A DNA stretch of 64,000 nt from Fidelibacterota bacterium (lineage in GTDB: Bacteria; Fidelibacterota; UBA2242; JAFGTP01). Under the pieces are notes generated by a model, which was not told where the DNA came from, searched no databases, and worked only from the letters and a program-made list of their open reading frames with translations. The position numbers were made by a program, and so were the translations under genes. Every line of letters starts with the position of its first letter. Within the stretch, counting starts at the first letter, position 1. This document shows positions 17,372-27,468 of the stretch, in pieces. Location: assembly GCA_016934035.1 (NCBI GenBank), contig JAFGTP010000048.1:109079-173078 (forward strand), read 5' to 3'.

Positions 17372-19180
17372 TCAATCCAATTCAATCTGGCCTGCCGTTT
17401 CAGGTCTATTTCCTTCCACGGTCTGCTCTTTTTTGTCCAGCAGAAAATCTCCCAGTACCAGGTAATCCATATCGGTCCGCATAAAACAGCGAAAGGCATC
17501 CTGCGGTGTACAGACAATGGGCTCACCCCGCACATTGAAAGAGGTATTGATTACCACCGGGCAACCGGATTTTTCCCTGATTCTGAAAATCAGATCATAA
17601 TAATCCGGATTATCCTCCCTGTTGACAGACTGAATTCGGGCCGAATTATCTACATGAGTCACAGCCGGAATAGTAGAGCGCTCCGCTTTTAATTTTTCCA
17701 ACCCGGTAAGTTTGGCGTCGATTTTTCTGCGATGTTTCTCTTTGACATCAGCCACCAGCAACATATAGGGACTTTCAATTTCCAGATCGAAATATTCGGC
17801 AACATTTTCACTCAATACCGTCGGTGCAAAAGGACGGAAACTCTCCCGAAATTTGATTTTCAGGTTCATAACCGATTGCATCTCCGGTGACCGGGCGTCC
17901 CCCAGAATACTACGGTTTCCCAAAGCGCGGGGACCGAATTCCATACGGCCATTGAACCAACCCAGGACTTTCCGGTCTAAAATCAGGTTAGCAACTTTTT
18001 CATGGAGAAGGTCCTTTTCCAGAAAATGGCCGGGAATATTTTCAGCTTCGAGGAATTCTTTAATTTCATCACTGCTGAATTCCGGCCCGAGATAAGATGC
18101 TTTCTGGGAGTCCTTTTCAGGATTGACCCTTCTTTTATTTTTCAGATATTGGTACCAGGTATAGAGCGCGGCTCCCAGCGCACCGCCGGCATCTCCAGCC
18201 GCCGGTTGGATCCATATTTTTTCAAAGGGCCCATCCCTCAGGATTCGCCTGTTTCCCACACAATTGAGCGCAACACCGCCGGCCAGCACCAGATTCTTCA
18301 GACCGGTTTGATGATGGGCATGGTGCGCCATCTTCAGCATGATTTCTTCCGTCACTTCCTGGATTGATCGGGCTAAATCCATTTCACGCTGGGTGATTTT
18401 ACTTTCCGGTTTTCGGGCTGGCCCTTCAAATAATTTTGCAAAATGCTGACTGGTCATTCGCAATCCGGCAGGATAATCAAAATATTCCATATTCATGCGA
18501 AAGGAGCCGTCTGCTTTCAGGTCGATCAATTTCTGTTTGATCAAATCCACATATGTGGGTTCACCATAAGGCGCCAGTCCCATTAGTTTATATTCACCGG
18601 AGTTCACCCTGAAGCCACAAAAATAGGTAAAAGCCGAATAGAGCAATCCCAGGGAATGAGGAAAATGCATTTCACCCAAAATTTCAAAAAAATTATCCTT
18701 TCCAAATCCGTAACTGGCGGTTGCCCATTCACCAACGCCATCAATAGTCAGAAAAGCCGCTTCCCGAAAAGGTGAAGGAAAAAAGGCTGAAGCCCCGTGG
18801 GATTCATGATGTTCCGGGAAAATAATTTTTCCGTCAAAATTCAATTCCTTTGCAATCAGATCTTTGATCCAAAGTTTCTGTTTCAGCCAGAGGGGCATGG
18901 CTTTGATGAACGAGGCAATGCCTTTGGGAGCATAATGCAGATAGGTGGTGAGCAGACGGTCAAATTTCTGGAAAGGTTTATCATAAAAGGCCACAAAATC
19001 AAGATCCCGGCCACTGATTTTCCCTTCTTTCAGGCAATAGGCAATGGCATTTTCAGGAAAACGGTAATCATGTTTCCTGCGGGTGAAGCGTTCCTCCTGA
19101 GCAGCAGCGAAAATTTCACCGTCCCGGACAAGGCAGGCGGCACTGTCATGATAAAATGCTGATAACCCTAAAATATTCAT
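17372..19180 (-). CDS. Carbamoyltransferase, NodU/CmcH/SxtI family
   Basis: 602 residues, cytosolic. The N-terminal Kae1-like domain (about 3-360) carries FYHDSAACL, PEHHESHGASAF and IDGVGEW metal and carbamoyl-adenylate residues and LAGGVALNC; the C-terminal YrdC-like half includes GRMEFGPRALGNRSI and NTSFNVRGEP. The family uses carbamoyl phosphate and ATP to O-carbamoylate a hydroxyl of a sugar or natural product. ATG 19180 was preferred over an adjoining GTG at 19183. It heads a seven-gene same-strand run in which the next genes are SxtJ, DUF5989, SGNH, esterase, GH2 and an ADP-ribosylglycohydrolase-family gene, so the acceptor may be a glycan or surface polymer. Confidence 0.93.
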   Translation of the reverse strand: MNILGLSAFYHDSAACLVRDGEIFAAAQEERFTRRKHDYRFPENAIAYCLKEGKISGRDLDFVAFYDKPFQKFDRLLTTYLHYAPKGIASFIKAMPLWLKQKLWIKDLIAKELNFDGKIIFPEHHESHGASAFFPSPFREAAFLTIDGVGEWATASYGFGKDNFFEILGEMHFPHSLGLLYSAFTYFCGFRVNSGEYKLMGLAPYGEPTYVDLIKQKLIDLKADGSFRMNMEYFDYPAGLRMTSQHFAKLFEGPARKPESKITQREMDLARSIQEVTEEIMLKMAHHAHHQTGLKNLVLAGGVALNCVGNRRILRDGPFEKIWIQPAAGDAGGALGAALYTWYQYLKNKRRVNPEKDSQKASYLGPEFSSDEIKEFLEAENIPGHFLEKDLLHEKVANLILDRKVLGWFNGRMEFGPRALGNRSILGDARSPEMQSVMNLKIKFRESFRPFAPTVLSENVAEYFDLEIESPYMLLVADVKEKHRRKIDAKLTGLEKLKAERSTIPAVTHVDNSARIQSVNREDNPDYYDLIFRIREKSGCPVVINTSFNVRGEPIVCTPQDAFRCFMRTDMDYLVLGDFLLDKKEQTVEGNRPETAGQIELD

Positions 19181-19249
19181 CACTAGTTCTCATTTTCTGT
19201 GAGCAAACTAATATTATCCCCCCAAAAATCCAACAACATAATATTAAAG

Positions 19250-21040
19250 CTATTTCAAATAAAGCATCTTTCCTGTTTTTACAAAATCGTCGGCTTTCAT
19301 TTTGACCAGATAGACACCTGATGCACAGGCTGGTGTCCAGTTGACTTCATATTTCCCCTGTTGTTGATATCCCTGCTTCAGTGATGTGACCAGATTTCCC
19401 CACAGGTCCAAAATGGAAATATCCACCATGGAACCACTTAATAAATCGTATTTTATGCTGGTTGAACCGTTAAATGGATTCGGATAATTCTGATAAAGTC
19501 TGGCATCCTCCGGAAGGATTTCTTTCTCATCAATTTCGGTTTCACTGACCTGGTCCACCACCAATCCATGTAAAAAGGCAAAATCCTTTGACGCTCCGAA
19601 GTGAATATCTATAACAGCATCGTCAACCTCAATATTCTCCACAGAGAGATCATAAGCCGTGTTAATACCACCAGCCTCCTGATGAACATCAAGTTCTTTT
19701 ACCACATAATTACCTTCAATATTGACATCAAAAACCCGTCGGCTATTTTCCGTGAAATAATTTTCTGAAAACATCAGAGTGATATTATAGATTCCCTTTG
19801 GAACACGAATTTTATAAAGCACAAAATCTCTTATTTCAGAACGATAAACTGCATCAATATCAGTGTTGGAAATCGGATTGCCAGTACTGCCTTCCCAACC
19901 GGAGACATGTCCATAATTTTTTTCAAACGCCCATTCCTGATCAGCGAGAAAACCGGCATAGGCAATTCCGCCGACATTAATCTTCAGCGGGTAGGCATAA
20001 ACCGGCGGATTGATAATATTGAGAAATTTAGGGCCGGAAATATTGCCAAAGAGGTCCTGAATATTGATGACCAGAATATCATGAGCAATTGCCGGGTCAT
20101 AACCCGATACATTGAGGACAACTTCCCGTCGCGCTTCATCCAGGGTGATGCTCTGGACAGTGCCGCCATTTCTCAAAAGGTAATTACCTGGAGTTTCCGC
20201 ACTGGTTTTTTCGATCTCTTCTGAAAATCGAATGGTGATGTAATTACTGTTATAGGATGCCTCCTGCGCCACTGGCGGATTTTTATCGGTATAGCCCAGG
20301 TTTGTCGCATCAGTGAGGCAAAGGATCATTTTACCATCCTGAAAAATCACATTTTCAGTGACAAAATCACAGTTATTTCCACCAAAAGTATGGGTCGCTT
20401 TACCCCATCGGCTCGAATCCCAGGTATCAAAATCATCCGTCCAGGCATGGATGAAATTGTTATCTGTTCCATAATTTCCCGACCCGGGAGTATAAGTATA
20501 ATAACTGACGAAATCATAATAGGCAAACTTTGGTAATGATGCTGGCTCCAGGGCACCCACCCAACTCTCTGCTGCCGGCGGCCAGATATTCATCATAATT
20601 TTTTGCCCCAGGTCCAATCCTTCAATATGCTCACCTGTCTGACGGTGTTTTTCTTCACCATCAATAAACCAGGCCACATATTCCGGCGTCCACTCAAAAG
20701 CATAGATATGAAAAGCTTCTGCCGGATCAAAATCAGCAAACTGATGATAGACATGATTGACCTGTCCCCGCGTAAGCGGATTAAACTGCACATCATTTCT
20801 GTAACGTCCCAAAATTTCGATGTCGATTTCATTCCATTCTGCTGTGCCAGCCGCACCCAGTTCATGATAGGTAAAAAACGTCGAGATCTGTCCCGGACCA
20901 GAAGAAGATTTATAGCACACTTCGAACCTTCCATAGGTAAAAGTGTCATGGGTGCGGTATTCGGCTCCTTTATAAGATTTTGCAAAGATAAAAGAAATAA
21001 GCAGGATTGATGTAAATAGTATTTTAGTTGTCGGCTTCAT
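19250..21040 (-). CDS. Circularly permuted GH16 lichenase-type glucanase with malectin-like and T9SS domains
   Basis: 596 residues: signal peptide 1-20, GH16 catalytic domain about 21-260, Ig-like segment about 265-345, malectin-like carbohydrate-binding domain about 350-500 (starting INVGG), and T9SS tail from about 510 (NYPNPFN). The catalytic motif is Glu71-Ile-Asp73-Ile-Glu75. The strand normally at the N-terminus of Bacillus lichenases (DDFDTWDSSRWGKA and following) comes after the catalytic half, at about 207-250, as in the naturally permuted Fibrobacter succinogenes beta-1,3-1,4-glucanase. Cleavage of mixed-linkage beta-glucan outside the cell is therefore likely. AAGGAG precedes the ATG, 1 bp after the stop of the clan GH-A gene. 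Confidence 0.92.
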   Translation of the reverse strand: MKPTTKILFTSILLISFIFAKSYKGAEYRTHDTFTYGRFEVCYKSSSGPGQISTFFTYHELGAAGTAEWNEIDIEILGRYRNDVQFNPLTRGQVNHVYHQFADFDPAEAFHIYAFEWTPEYVAWFIDGEEKHRQTGEHIEGLDLGQKIMMNIWPPAAESWVGALEPASLPKFAYYDFVSYYTYTPGSGNYGTDNNFIHAWTDDFDTWDSSRWGKATHTFGGNNCDFVTENVIFQDGKMILCLTDATNLGYTDKNPPVAQEASYNSNYITIRFSEEIEKTSAETPGNYLLRNGGTVQSITLDEARREVVLNVSGYDPAIAHDILVINIQDLFGNISGPKFLNIINPPVYAYPLKINVGGIAYAGFLADQEWAFEKNYGHVSGWEGSTGNPISNTDIDAVYRSEIRDFVLYKIRVPKGIYNITLMFSENYFTENSRRVFDVNIEGNYVVKELDVHQEAGGINTAYDLSVENIEVDDAVIDIHFGASKDFAFLHGLVVDQVSETEIDEKEILPEDARLYQNYPNPFNGSTSIKYDLLSGSMVDISILDLWGNLVTSLKQGYQQQGKYEVNWTPACASGVYLVKMKADDFVKTGKMLYLK

Positions 21041-21041
21041 T

Positions 21042-22715
21042 TCATTCTCCTTCTATTTTGATGTAAATTGCGGATAATCCGTTCACACTCAGTTTAGCAC
21101 CCTGTATGGCAATAGCTGTCCGGGCCGGCACAATTGCAATATCCGGCCCACCTTTTTGAAGGTCATTGGCGATACCGTTTATGATCACTTTTTCCGACCA
21201 GAGATCATTTGTGTTATACCTTGATATTTCATACCAGTAAAGACGACCATCAGGAATAAAATTTTGCAAATCCAGTTCTAAAATATGAGTCCTGATTGAT
21301 TTATTGATAATAACCATACCAATGCCCCCTTTACCATAGGAGGTAGCAAAGGCCACAATATCATTATTGTCAGAAATGACCTGAGTATTGATCATTTCAT
21401 CGCCTAATACAGTCTGCAGATAGTAAAAATGATAAAAATTTGCATAGGCACCAGATTCCGGAAAATTGGGATCTTCATGGGCGAACATTGCGAAATCACC
21501 TTCATTTCCCCGCCAGTAATCTTTGATCGCAAAATAGCAGGAGCCACCATATCCCAGTTCCTGCATTTGGCATTGCGCCGCCACAGCCTGCATTGCGCCA
21601 ACCTGGGTGGTTTGCTTACCGGATTTCACATTCCATTCCGAAAGCACCAGCGGCACATCTGCCACACCAGCCGCGGCCAGTTTACCATAAACAAAATTTT
21701 GCATCTCTTCAACATCATGATAAGTATCAATTACCTCATCAGGCTGGTCATCACTATCATCCAAAAAATAGGAATGAACCGTAATAAAATCGGCATAATT
21801 CGTACCATCTTCCCTTTTAAGTTCTTTTGCCAGCTGAGCATTCCAGGTTTTTGTTATATTTCTACCGCTTCCGTCCCAGATAAAATCGTTGTCAGCAAAT
21901 ACCGCCCCGATATATATATCAATGCCATTCTTTTCCGCTGCCGCTCGCATGGAATCAGCAAAAACACGAAAATGCTGGCCATAAAGAGCACCATTGATAT
22001 ATTCCGGCTGGCCATCTTGATTTGTGTTGGAATCGATTCGAAAACCACCTTCCCAGCAGGCATAGGTTTCATTGCCGATTTCCCAGAATTTAGTGCGTCC
22101 ATTGTCAAATCTCACCCAATCCGCTGCATGGGAAGCGGCTTTTGACACCGGATCATCACTGAGACCATAGCGGGCATAAGCATAATTGACAGTGATAAAA
22201 CCTTCAGAATTTACTGCAGTCAGAAAATTATAGAAATCATGAGTATTCATTTTCCAACTGACATCTTCAAGGCCATTATGAAAATTGTCCCAGGAACCAT
22301 CATGTGTCAATACCTTGTCCGGAATATCCGCAGGCAGACCATCAAAAAAATAGACATTGCTGGCATCACCACCGGGAAAACGAATAAATCCATTTTGGAC
22401 CTGTGAAATTTTATGAATAATCTCAGCATTATTTTGATATTTACCTGTGTAGGTCGTAGCGTTTATGCCGGAGAAGTAAGGCGATATTTTGTTTATTTTG
22501 TCGGAATAATCAACAGAAATTTTAACATCTGAAGTTTGTGCTGGCAATGCTGTTTCTACTGTGTTAGCCGGGATTTCAATCTTTTTTTGATGCCAGTCAG
22601 AAAAAAAAAGGTTACCCGTTTTATTGCTGGCTTTTCGGGAATTTGTTGAATTATCATTACTGCAAAAGCTCAAAGTCACAAAAATAAAAAATAGAAGAAT
22701 TATTTTCCTGTTCAT
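21042..22715 (-). CDS. Clan GH-A glycoside hydrolase, probable lipoprotein (family not assigned)
   Basis: 557 residues. The N-terminus is a lipoprotein-like signal with Cys18 (LSFC, an imperfect lipobox). A TIM barrel follows with FIRFPGGDASN (110-120), the acid/base Glu216 in WEIGNE and the nucleophile Glu360 in LVLSEWN, 144 residues apart as in clan GH-A retaining enzymes. A beta-sandwich domain occupies about 450-557. The pattern is closest to GH51- or GH39-like arabinofuranosidases, but I could not settle the family; an endo-glucanase is possible. It is co-transcribed with the permuted GH16 gene (1-bp gap), so it probably helps degrade the same hemicellulose or mixed-linkage glucan. Confidence 0.8.
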   Translation of the reverse strand: MNRKIILLFFIFVTLSFCSNDNSTNSRKASNKTGNLFFSDWHQKKIEIPANTVETALPAQTSDVKISVDYSDKINKISPYFSGINATTYTGKYQNNAEIIHKISQVQNGFIRFPGGDASNVYFFDGLPADIPDKVLTHDGSWDNFHNGLEDVSWKMNTHDFYNFLTAVNSEGFITVNYAYARYGLSDDPVSKAASHAADWVRFDNGRTKFWEIGNETYACWEGGFRIDSNTNQDGQPEYINGALYGQHFRVFADSMRAAAEKNGIDIYIGAVFADNDFIWDGSGRNITKTWNAQLAKELKREDGTNYADFITVHSYFLDDSDDQPDEVIDTYHDVEEMQNFVYGKLAAAGVADVPLVLSEWNVKSGKQTTQVGAMQAVAAQCQMQELGYGGSCYFAIKDYWRGNEGDFAMFAHEDPNFPESGAYANFYHFYYLQTVLGDEMINTQVISDNNDIVAFATSYGKGGIGMVIINKSIRTHILELDLQNFIPDGRLYWYEISRYNTNDLWSEKVIINGIANDLQKGGPDIAIVPARTAIAIQGAKLSVNGLSAIYIKIEGE

Positions 22716-22758
22716 TATTCTAAAATTCCAATATTATTTTCAAAACTACATGCCCTAT

Positions 22759-22802
22759 AAAAAAAAATGATTCTCTTTCAGTATGACCTGAAAGAGAATC
22801 AT
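22759..22802 (-). terminator. Rho-independent terminator after the PorV-like gene
   Basis: A perfect 14-bp inverted repeat (22767-22780 with 22789-22802, core ATTCTCTTTCA) closes an 8-nt loop and is followed on the minus strand by a run of nine T. It ends the TonB-receptor operon. Confidence 0.9.
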
Positions 22803-22828
22803 TGGAAGGAAGAAAAAATATCCATTTT

Positions 22829-23893
22829 TTAAAAATTTATACCAAAAGTATAAACATGAATATTTCCCAATACATCCATGTCTTTATAAGCATAATCAAT
22901 TTTCAGGGCAGTATTTCCCAGCATATTGATTTTGATGCCACCGCCAAAAGTCAGTCCGTAAACCGATTCATCCATAAAAATGCCTTTATATCCGGCACGG
23001 GCAAAGAGACTTCCCGTTCCAGGGATTTTCAATTCATATTCTGATCCCACATTCAGGGATTCGCTATTGTTGTTTGGATGGAGAGCATCGACAGCCAGCG
23101 TGAGTCTGTTGTAGGTGTTATTCACGGGTATGTAGGAAACCCCAATACGGAAGATCAGAGGCAATTCCCATTCAGTCATTTTAAACTGACCGGGAACATC
23201 CTTGAAATTTCCGGCTTCATCAACGAGAACATCAATGGGAAAAACCTGATCAAGACCTTCATATTTCATTTTTGTCCCATAATTTGAAATGCTCATGCCG
23301 ATATTGAGTCCGTCTTCCTGTTTGCCGGTAAGAGAGAAAAATCCCGTGGAAACCAGTGCTCCCAGGTCCACGGCCATTGCATTGGCTTTCATGTGCCAGA
23401 TTTGCGATGAAACAAATTTGGCATTGATACCAAAACTGAACCACTGAGCCAGTTTCCGGGCGAAACCTAAACTCAGAAAATATTCACTAGCTGTATACTG
23501 TTCCCCTGTGCCATCCTGCATTTCCATGGTCGTCACATCAATATTACCATAATCCAGGCTGCTGATACCCAGCGAAAAAGTGCCGAGTCCAGGCAGAAGG
23601 TAAGCACCTGCAAAAGCGATATTATTGATATCCACAATCCAGGGTTGCTGCATGAACAGGAATTCACCTCCGGTCAGATGGGCCAGTCCGGCGGGGTTCC
23701 AATAGAAGGATGACACTCTGCCGGGAATCGCTACATAGGCGTCTCCCATGGCCATACCGTCGCTGCCAACTCCCAGTTCCAGAAAATTGGTGCTGGTTGT
23801 TCCTACCCGGTAAGGTTTCTGCCCAAAGGCCGTATTCAAAACCAGTATCGAAAGGAGCAGAAGCAACGCTGGAAATTTTATTTTATTAAACAT
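22829..23893 (-). CDS. PorV/PorQ family outer-membrane protein
   Basis: 354 residues with a signal peptide (about 1-25, ending FGQ) and a predicted outer-membrane beta barrel ending in Phe. Hallmarks are FLELGVGSDGMAMGDAYVA and the SSFYWNPAGLA block of the PorV/PorQ (UPF0164) family; PorV shuttles T9SS cargo at the outer membrane. Start ATG 23893 is preceded by AAAAGGA; further in-frame ATGs upstream lack such a site. It is the last gene of an operon after a TonB receptor and a VPNPY-tailed exported protein, the same order as at 58-63.8 kb. It could be a dedicated secretion or docking factor for that exported protein, which is inference. Confidence 0.9.
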   Translation of the reverse strand: MFNKIKFPALLLLLSILVLNTAFGQKPYRVGTTSTNFLELGVGSDGMAMGDAYVAIPGRVSSFYWNPAGLAHLTGGEFLFMQQPWIVDINNIAFAGAYLLPGLGTFSLGISSLDYGNIDVTTMEMQDGTGEQYTASEYFLSLGFARKLAQWFSFGINAKFVSSQIWHMKANAMAVDLGALVSTGFFSLTGKQEDGLNIGMSISNYGTKMKYEGLDQVFPIDVLVDEAGNFKDVPGQFKMTEWELPLIFRIGVSYIPVNNTYNRLTLAVDALHPNNNSESLNVGSEYELKIPGTGSLFARAGYKGIFMDESVYGLTFGGGIKINMLGNTALKIDYAYKDMDVLGNIHVYTFGINF

Positions 23894-23938
23894 AACGGTC
23901 CTTTTATTTTTAAATTTCTTCATAACTCGTTCCAATTT

Positions 23939-26900
23939 CTATTTAATAACTGCAAATTTACCCATCTTTTCTTTACCTGTAATTTTTGATTTTACATGGT
24001 AAATGTACATTCCGGCAGCAATTTCAAGGTCTTCACGGGATTTGAGGTCCCAATGAGCAGTACCATTGTCCGAAGGATTTTCCACATCGATTTCATCGAC
24101 GAAGACACCACTGACGGTAAAAATCTTGATTGTACACTGAGCCGGCAAATGGGTAAACATCAGTTGTCTTCTCTGGTTCAGGAAAGAGTTCAGAACCGAA
24201 GTTTCCATAGAATTGGTCGCAATATAGGGATTGGGAACGACTTTAATGTCTTTCATACCGTCTTTGAGCGTTTCACTGTCCAGGGAATCAGTTGAGTTGA
24301 CTTTAAATAGGATGGCATCACTTTTCCAGAAAGGACGGGTGAAACTGACATGATACTGGTCACCGGATTTCGGCAGATATTGCGGATTTCCATTGGCATA
24401 GGAAAAATCAATCACCATGACAGTGCCGGCCCATTTATCCAAAGTATCAATCACTCCACAAATGACACGGTCTGTTAAAATATCATATTCGCCATTGGTA
24501 TTTTTGTCTTGTACGACCAAGTCGAGCAGTTCATAATTGCCACCTTTATCAACAACTGATTTATTGATGACTTTGAAAGGAAGTCCGATATCATTGAGAA
24601 GATTTCTGTTGATCTGGGTATTGTTCTCATCACGAATTCTGCGGGCAATTCCACGACCGGTATAGAGTACATCGGTTGTATCGCCAAAAACCACATCATA
24701 TTCCCATGGAAAGGCTTTGGCTTCAGGTGCAATGGCTAATTTCATCATGCCTTCACCAACCACCCATCCACTGTTACGAAAATTGTAATCGGCTGTGACC
24801 ACCGGAACCGTTACATTCAGTCGCATGCCATCGAACACATCGGTTTTAATTGTCTGTTTACTATTGATATAATTGGCACCCAGTGAATCGCTGATGACAA
24901 TATTCACACCGCTGTATCTTTCTGCGTTTTCCTGATATATGACCGCTTTTGTGGCGGCATCTTTTACAGTAATTCCGCTGTTGGTGTAGAGCAACCCGTA
25001 TTCGTAGTCTTCAATATTTTCCAGGGTATCGATATCAAAAGTAACTTCATAGATTCGATCGCTGTTCAATGCGGCTTTGGCTAAAATTTCCGGTACGACA
25101 GAGCCACTGCCTAGCAGTTCACCGTTATCAATCATCTCAATTTCGTCGGGAATATATCCGGAAGCCAATTGATAGGGTTTGATAATCGCGACATTTTTGC
25201 TGGTCCCGGTAATCTCTTCGGCTTCATCTAGTTCAATGATTACATTATTTTCCGATGGGGCAATTCCGGGCCCGATATTTTCTGCACCAAAATCATAGGC
25301 AACCAGCGCATAATAATAGGTTCTGCCGTTTTGGACGTTTTCATCAATGAAATAATGGCGGATGCCGGAATCGGAGCCGAGATAATAACCCATACCATTG
25401 ACCAGACCAAAATTGGTGAACCCAATTTTATCATTTTTTATATCACATTGAAAGATTGGTTTTTTAAATACCTTGTCACCGTAGCCATCGGTAATGACTT
25501 CTGCATCCTGCATCTTTTTGTCCGTGGCACGATAGAGTTTATATCCTTCAAAATCATTGATATTACCCAGGAAAGGATCACGGGTCTTGGTGTCAGCCAT
25601 ATCATCCCAGGTCAGGATCACTTTTCCATCCATTGCGGTCGCAGTCAGCGTCGGCATATGAGGCGGCTGGGCAAAACGGTAATCCTTTTCGTAAATAACC
25701 TGTACAATTCTTTTCTTTTCAAAAAGCGAGGGCGCCCGATAACCATTTTCCTCTGTCAGCCCTTCCAGGGGATCATAGGAAAAGAGGTTGGACATAGAAA
25801 TGCGTTCTGTTCTGCCCTGGGGTAATGTAAAAGGACCGGAAGCAAAGGTTTCAATCAGGTTGGAGCGATCAGAAAAATGGGTTTGCAGTGTATCACCGCC
25901 GATCAACTCCCACATGGAGGCATCATTTCTGAACCAGTAGGTATAAGGAGGTGTGTGGGCCGGAACACGGAAAAGCCTGAAAGTGGTCAAACCGATCATA
26001 TCCGATTCACTAACATCGGTGGCGTTAAAATTCGGTTCACAGCCAAGGCCTTCGACAAAATCGGGTTTATGGTTGCATTCTGACCCGTCAGCATCAGGTC
26101 CTGTATAGTTCAGGTCCCCGGGGCCAACACCGTCAGTACCTACATCATCGCCGGGATTTTCGGTGACCTCATAGATGCCGTTTCCGTTTGCATCATCACC
26201 GTCCATCCAGTCCTGGTCTTCATCACCGGACCAGTGTTCTTTGAGATCTTCGGCATTTAAACTGTAAAAGGAAAGAAAGGCCTCTAAATCTGAGATACCA
26301 TCGGTAGGTCCGATCAGACTACCGGCATCATTATCTCGTTGTTCATCAATCAGACCATCGGTATCATTATCCTTTATATCATTGGGTTTTCCCGGTGATT
26401 CCAGATAAGCGAAACCCATTAATCCTGTCGGTACTCCGCCAGCACCAACGCCATCTTGGTCCCATGAATAGGACAAATCCTGGATTTCATCAAAAAATCC
26501 AAGATCATCTTCAGGTGCGTTACCACCGATTGCATTATCAACCCAATATCCGAAGGCTACATCTTTTATAGAATAATCAGAAATATTGGCAATATTGTAT
26601 TCCCAGAAAATAGCATCCCGGGCCTGAGGGTTGTTCCACTGAAATCCACGTAATTCCACACGAATGCCCAATCCGCCCCAAGGTTTACCGCGTTGTTTGG
26701 TCACTTTGCTCCCAAATGTCGGATGATCACCAATAAAAACTCCCGGACGAGGGTAATATTTGGCAGTTCCATCAGGACGAAGAATGTATTCCTGGTCCTG
26801 AGCATCATTGGTGACGAAGAAACTTTCCAGATCAGCATAAATTACACCCCGGCCAAAGCGGCCATTCCACTCACCAGGCCATTTTAACGGATTGCCATTA

Positions 26901-27415
26901 CTGGCTGGCCATCCGGCTGTGGGCCAAGATCCCGGAGTATTGCTCATTGCTGGGCTTTCACTGTATTCATTGAAATATCCATAAGCCGGATAAAGATTCC
27001 ACTCCACAGTACCGGTAGGGTCCTGGTCCTGTTCTTCCCGATAACTGGTCTGACAAAAATAGAGTGTATCTATCATTCCCTGTGCACTCAGTAACAAAAT
27101 TTGAGCTGGATCAGTTACAGGTATTGAATCGCCTTTCATAACATATACTCTGGCACCGATCAACAAGCCGATACCGTCAGTCATATCAGTACCATCATAA
27201 TTATCCGGCCATCGGGAAGGATTGGGTGTATTGTCATAATCGGAAAGTTCTGTAGTGTTTCTAAAAAACATGCTGACCCGGTTGCCTGTCATGCGACCTT
27301 CTCTTTCAGCTGATGGATCACCGGCCGGGTCCGAAGGGCCTTCATAAATCTTGGCCTGGCCAAACAGACTTACACTCAGCAATATTGTAAAAATCAGTAT
27401 TAAACTTTTTTTCAT
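23939..27415 (-). CDS. Very large exported protein with VPNPY-type C-terminal sorting domain
   Basis: 1158 residues with a signal peptide ending near SLFGQA. The middle contains several Asp-rich calcium-binding-like stretches (DNDTDGLIDEQRDND about 365; DANGNG about 425) resembling thrombospondin type 3 or EF-hand loops, and an Fn3-like part about 590-710. The end has KVVPNPY followed by LPAQCTIKIF and GMYIYHVKSK, a T9SS-like type A tail of the VPNPY class. ATG 27415 follows GGGGAGATAAAT. No catalytic motif was recognised. It lies between a TonB receptor (53 bp) and a PorV-like gene (about 45 bp); its position matches that of SusD in Bacteroidota loci, but it is not a SusD homologue by eye. 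A surface substrate-binding role is inferred. Confidence 0.85.
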   Translation of the reverse strand: MKKSLILIFTILLSVSLFGQAKIYEGPSDPAGDPSAEREGRMTGNRVSMFFRNTTELSDYDNTPNPSRWPDNYDGTDMTDGIGLLIGARVYVMKGDSIPVTDPAQILLLSAQGMIDTLYFCQTSYREEQDQDPTGTVEWNLYPAYGYFNEYSESPAMSNTPGSWPTAGWPASNGNPLKWPGEWNGRFGRGVIYADLESFFVTNDAQDQEYILRPDGTAKYYPRPGVFIGDHPTFGSKVTKQRGKPWGGLGIRVELRGFQWNNPQARDAIFWEYNIANISDYSIKDVAFGYWVDNAIGGNAPEDDLGFFDEIQDLSYSWDQDGVGAGGVPTGLMGFAYLESPGKPNDIKDNDTDGLIDEQRDNDAGSLIGPTDGISDLEAFLSFYSLNAEDLKEHWSGDEDQDWMDGDDANGNGIYEVTENPGDDVGTDGVGPGDLNYTGPDADGSECNHKPDFVEGLGCEPNFNATDVSESDMIGLTTFRLFRVPAHTPPYTYWFRNDASMWELIGGDTLQTHFSDRSNLIETFASGPFTLPQGRTERISMSNLFSYDPLEGLTEENGYRAPSLFEKKRIVQVIYEKDYRFAQPPHMPTLTATAMDGKVILTWDDMADTKTRDPFLGNINDFEGYKLYRATDKKMQDAEVITDGYGDKVFKKPIFQCDIKNDKIGFTNFGLVNGMGYYLGSDSGIRHYFIDENVQNGRTYYYALVAYDFGAENIGPGIAPSENNVIIELDEAEEITGTSKNVAIIKPYQLASGYIPDEIEMIDNGELLGSGSVVPEILAKAALNSDRIYEVTFDIDTLENIEDYEYGLLYTNSGITVKDAATKAVIYQENAERYSGVNIVISDSLGANYINSKQTIKTDVFDGMRLNVTVPVVTADYNFRNSGWVVGEGMMKLAIAPEAKAFPWEYDVVFGDTTDVLYTGRGIARRIRDENNTQINRNLLNDIGLPFKVINKSVVDKGGNYELLDLVVQDKNTNGEYDILTDRVICGVIDTLDKWAGTVMVIDFSYANGNPQYLPKSGDQYHVSFTRPFWKSDAILFKVNSTDSLDSETLKDGMKDIKVVPNPYIATNSMETSVLNSFLNQRRQLMFTHLPAQCTIKIFTVSGVFVDEIDVENPSDNGTAHWDLKSREDLEIAAGMYIYHVKSKITGKEKMGKFAVIK

Positions 27416-27468
27416 TAATTTATCTCCCCGGGCAATAATTTTTGTTTTGCTTTTCATAAGTGGCTCCA

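Noticed and set aside
21042..22715. Assigning this enzyme firmly to GH51 or GH44
   Set aside because: Only clan GH-A features are certain by eye; the family needs a profile search.
23939..27415. Calling the 1158-residue protein a SusD homologue
   Set aside because: No TPR-like SusD helices or lipobox; only the gene position is similar.
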